From: Pacificispira sp965223125
Lineage (GTDB): Bacteria; Pseudomonadota; Alphaproteobacteria; UBA8366; Aestuariispiraceae
Assembly (NCBI GenBank): GCA_965223125.1
Contig: OZ244984.1
Span: forward strand, 1,612,001 to 1,676,000
DNA: 64,000 nucleotides
Reading direction: 5' to 3'
Both the position numbers and the translations under genes were made by a program. The notes beneath the pieces are model-generated. The model worked only from the letters and a program-made list of their open reading frames with translations, did not search any database and was not told where the DNA came from. The first letter of the stretch is position 1. Each line of letters begins with the position of its first letter. Of the stretch, positions 62,326 through 64,000 are shown in pieces.

Positions 62326-63570
62326 ATGGCAGATTTGCAACCGGTACGCGGCACCCATGACCTTCTGCCCGATGACATGCGCGCCCATCGCCGGGTCAGC
62401 GATATCGCCCGGAATTCCGCCGCGCTGCACGGATTTGACGAGATCGCGACGCCAATCTTTGAATTCACCAATGTTTTTGCCCGCACTTTGGGCGATACGT
62501 CGGACGTGGTGACGAAGGAGATGTACACATTCGAGGACAAGGGCGGCGATATGCTGACCCTGCGTCCGGAAAATACGGCTGGCGTTTGTCGTGCCTTCAT
62601 CTCCAACGGCCTCGCCCAGCATGCGCCGGTGAAGTATTTCTATTCTGGACCAATGTTTCGCCATGAACGCCCGCAGAAGGGCCGATTGCGGCAGTTCCAC
62701 CAGATCGGGATCGAGCTGATTGGCGCACCGCAACCGCTGGCCGATGTCGAGACGATTGCTTGCGGCCACGCCATCTTGACTGCGCTTGGCGTCGTGGACC
62801 GGACAGTGCTGGAATTGAACACGCTGGGAGATACCGACAGCCGTCAGGCCTATCGCGCGGCACTGGTCGATTATTTCCAGGGGCATATCACGTCGCTGTC
62901 GGCGGAATCGCAGGACCGGCTGACCCGCAATCCGATGCGCATTCTGGACAGCAAGGATGAGGGCGACCGCAGGATCGTTGTCGATGCGCCAGTCTTCACC
63001 GACTACCTGAATGCGGAAAGCGTCGATTTCTTTGCGGCGGTAAAGGCCGGGCTGGATGCGCTGGGCATCGCCTATACGCTCAACCCGCGTCTGGTGCGGG
63101 GCCTGGATTATTACTGCCACACCGCCTTTGAATTCACCACCGATGCGCTGGGGGCGCAGGGTGCGGTGATGGCGGGCGGGCGCTATGACGGGCTGATCGG
63201 TATGCTGGGCGGGCCGGAAACGCCGGGCGTCGGCTGGGCAGCAGGGATCGAGCGGCTGGCAATGCTGTCCGGGGAAAACCCGCAGGCGGAGCGGCCCATC
63301 GTCGTCGTGCCGATGGGGGAGGCGGCGGAAGCCCGTGCACTGGGGATTGTCCAGGGTCTCCGGCAGGCAGGTTTGCGCACGGAATTCGCTTTCTCCGGCA
63401 ATATGAAGAAGCGCATGAAACACGCCAACAAGATCAATGCCCGTGTGGCCGTTATTTTGGGGGATGCAGAACTGGCCGAGGGAATCGCACAGGTCAAGAC
63501 ACTGGACGACGGGGATCAGCGGGCGGTTTCTCTGGATGATCTGGCGGTGGTGCTGGGGAACGGGGACTGA
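62326..63570 (+). CDS. hisS: Histidyl-tRNA synthetase
   Basis: A 414-aa class II synthetase. The N-terminal LQPVRGTHDLLPDD, motif 2 in MFRHERPQKGRLRQFHQIG, the histidine-A motif GLDYYCHTAFEF and motif 3 GVGWAAGIERLAML are present. The start at 62326 fits the family. It is followed by hemA after 3 bp. Confidence 0.96.
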   Translation: MADLQPVRGTHDLLPDDMRAHRRVSDIARNSAALHGFDEIATPIFEFTNVFARTLGDTSDVVTKEMYTFEDKGGDMLTLRPENTAGVCRAFISNGLAQHAPVKYFYSGPMFRHERPQKGRLRQFHQIGIELIGAPQPLADVETIACGHAILTALGVVDRTVLELNTLGDTDSRQAYRAALVDYFQGHITSLSAESQDRLTRNPMRILDSKDEGDRRIVVDAPVFTDYLNAESVDFFAAVKAGLDALGIAYTLNPRLVRGLDYYCHTAFEFTTDALGAQGAVMAGGRYDGLIGMLGGPETPGVGWAAGIERLAMLSGENPQAERPIVVVPMGEAAEARALGIVQGLRQAGLRTEFAFSGNMKKRMKHANKINARVAVILGDAELAEGIAQVKTLDDGDQRAVSLDDLAVVLGNGD

Positions 63571-63573
63571 GGG

Positions 63574-64000
63574 ATGACGGCGGGCAGCGCATCCCACGGC
63601 CCGCCTGCCGGAAGCGTTCCGGATCATCCTTTCGTGGTCGGGCTCAGCTTCCGTACCGCCGATGCCCGTATCCGGGATCGTCTGTATGTCGAACCGGGTG
63701 CCCTGCCGGGATATCTGACGGCAGCGAAGGAGATGGGCCTCACCCAAATCCTGCCGCTGTCCACCTGTGATCGGGTCGAGTTGATCGGGTCGGCGGCGGA
63801 TGCGGAATTGGCCTGCGCCATGGCGGAGGCGCTGATGCGGACGCGGCTGGAGGGAACGAGCGTCCCACCGACGGCCTTCTATCGGCTGCGGGATATCGAT
63901 GCCGTCCGCCATGTCTTTCGCATTGCCTGTGCACTGGACAGCCAGATGATCGGCGAATCCCAGATTCTCGGCCAGTTGAAGGAAGCGGTGCAGGCCGCGA
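63574..64000 (+). CDS. hemA: Glutamyl-tRNA reductase, N-terminal part (runs off window)
   Basis: The first 142 codons of a glutamyl-tRNA reductase, which makes glutamate-1-semialdehyde for C5-route tetrapyrrole synthesis. The catalytic cysteine lies in PLSTCDRVEL (Asn in the usual STCNRxE is Asp here), and the glutamyl-binding ACALDSQMIGESQILGQLK region follows. An N-terminal extension of about 20 residues precedes VVGLSFRTA. The gene has no stop in the window. The call rests on these motifs and is firm for the family, but a C5-pathway gene in an alphaproteobacterium is unusual, since most use 5-aminolevulinate synthase. Confidence 0.85.
   Translation, partial: MTAGSASHGPPAGSVPDHPFVVGLSFRTADARIRDRLYVEPGALPGYLTAAKEMGLTQILPLSTCDRVELIGSAADAELACAMAEALMRTRLEGTSVPPTAFYRLRDIDAVRHVFRIACALDSQMIGESQILGQLKEAVQAA

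Overview
The window is a gene-dense, roughly 60% GC piece of an alphaproteobacterial chromosome, most like the Rhodospirillales in the broad sense. The evidence is an Irr-type Fur regulator, a DUF1127 protein, a Gram-negative porin, HemJ in place of HemG/HemY, the run ppsR-maf-aroE-coaE-dnaQ opposite hemE-hemH-hemJ-rho, and parS sites around mnmE/mnmG/rsmG/parAB. I saw no rRNA, tRNA, CRISPR array, transposase or phage gene. The genus cannot be named from this sequence alone.

Left part (1-21.3 kb). A truncated LysR regulator, a DUF1127 protein, two TPR proteins (one with a GT9-like domain), a membrane PAS histidine kinase, a D-2-hydroxyacid dehydrogenase and an SH3-domain exported protein come first. 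Next is an iron/peroxide module: DUF3501, a double-cluster Fe-S protein, a rubrerythrin without a rubredoxin domain, and Irr, with a compound operator-like region between rubrerythrin and irr. After that lie a class A penicillin-binding protein, half of the ligase-associated DNA-damage set (PdeM and the Lhr-like helicase), a HisC-like aminotransferase, a quinone oxidoreductase and a YyaL/DUF255 protein. Two intergenic stretches (13.3 kb and 18.0 kb) carry copies of one hairpin repeat unit in opposite arrangements.

Segregation block (21.4-27.8 kb, + strand). A small conserved protein, mnmE, mnmG, rsmG, parA and parB, with two perfect parS sites between mnmE and mnmG and one near-perfect site inside rsmG.

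Middle (27.8-43.7 kb). The minus-strand operon DUF3576-leuS-lptE-holA, a porin, a TPR-sulfotransferase plus cupin (JmjC-like) pair, a YggS protein, a cytoplasmic YkuD protein paired with a low-complexity protein of unknown function, an orphan OmpR-type response regulator, an MFS permease, an MBL hydrolase and a methyltransferase-like protein.

Origin-like region (43.7-51.9 kb). The overlapping minus-strand operon ppsR-maf-aroE-coaE-dnaQ faces away from hemE-hemH-hemJ-rho. The 400-bp gap between ppsR and hemE holds degenerate DnaA boxes, several inverted repeats and an AT-rich palindromic tract. It has the same gene context as the Caulobacter origin, and gene orientation switches there from mostly minus to mostly plus, so it is the best oriC candidate.

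Right part (51.9-64 kb). HIT protein and psuG (minus), then glycerate kinase, mutS, a patatin-like protein, a small membrane protein, an exported protein gene interrupted by an in-frame TAG just after its signal peptide, rodZ, ispG, hisS and the start of hemA, which runs off the window.

Points most worth following: the Irr-rubrerythrin-Fe-S-DUF3501 module and its operators, the oriC candidate and the counter-oriented parABS block, the amber-interrupted exported protein, the mosaic hairpin repeats, and the unknown protein at 38.4-39.7 kb.
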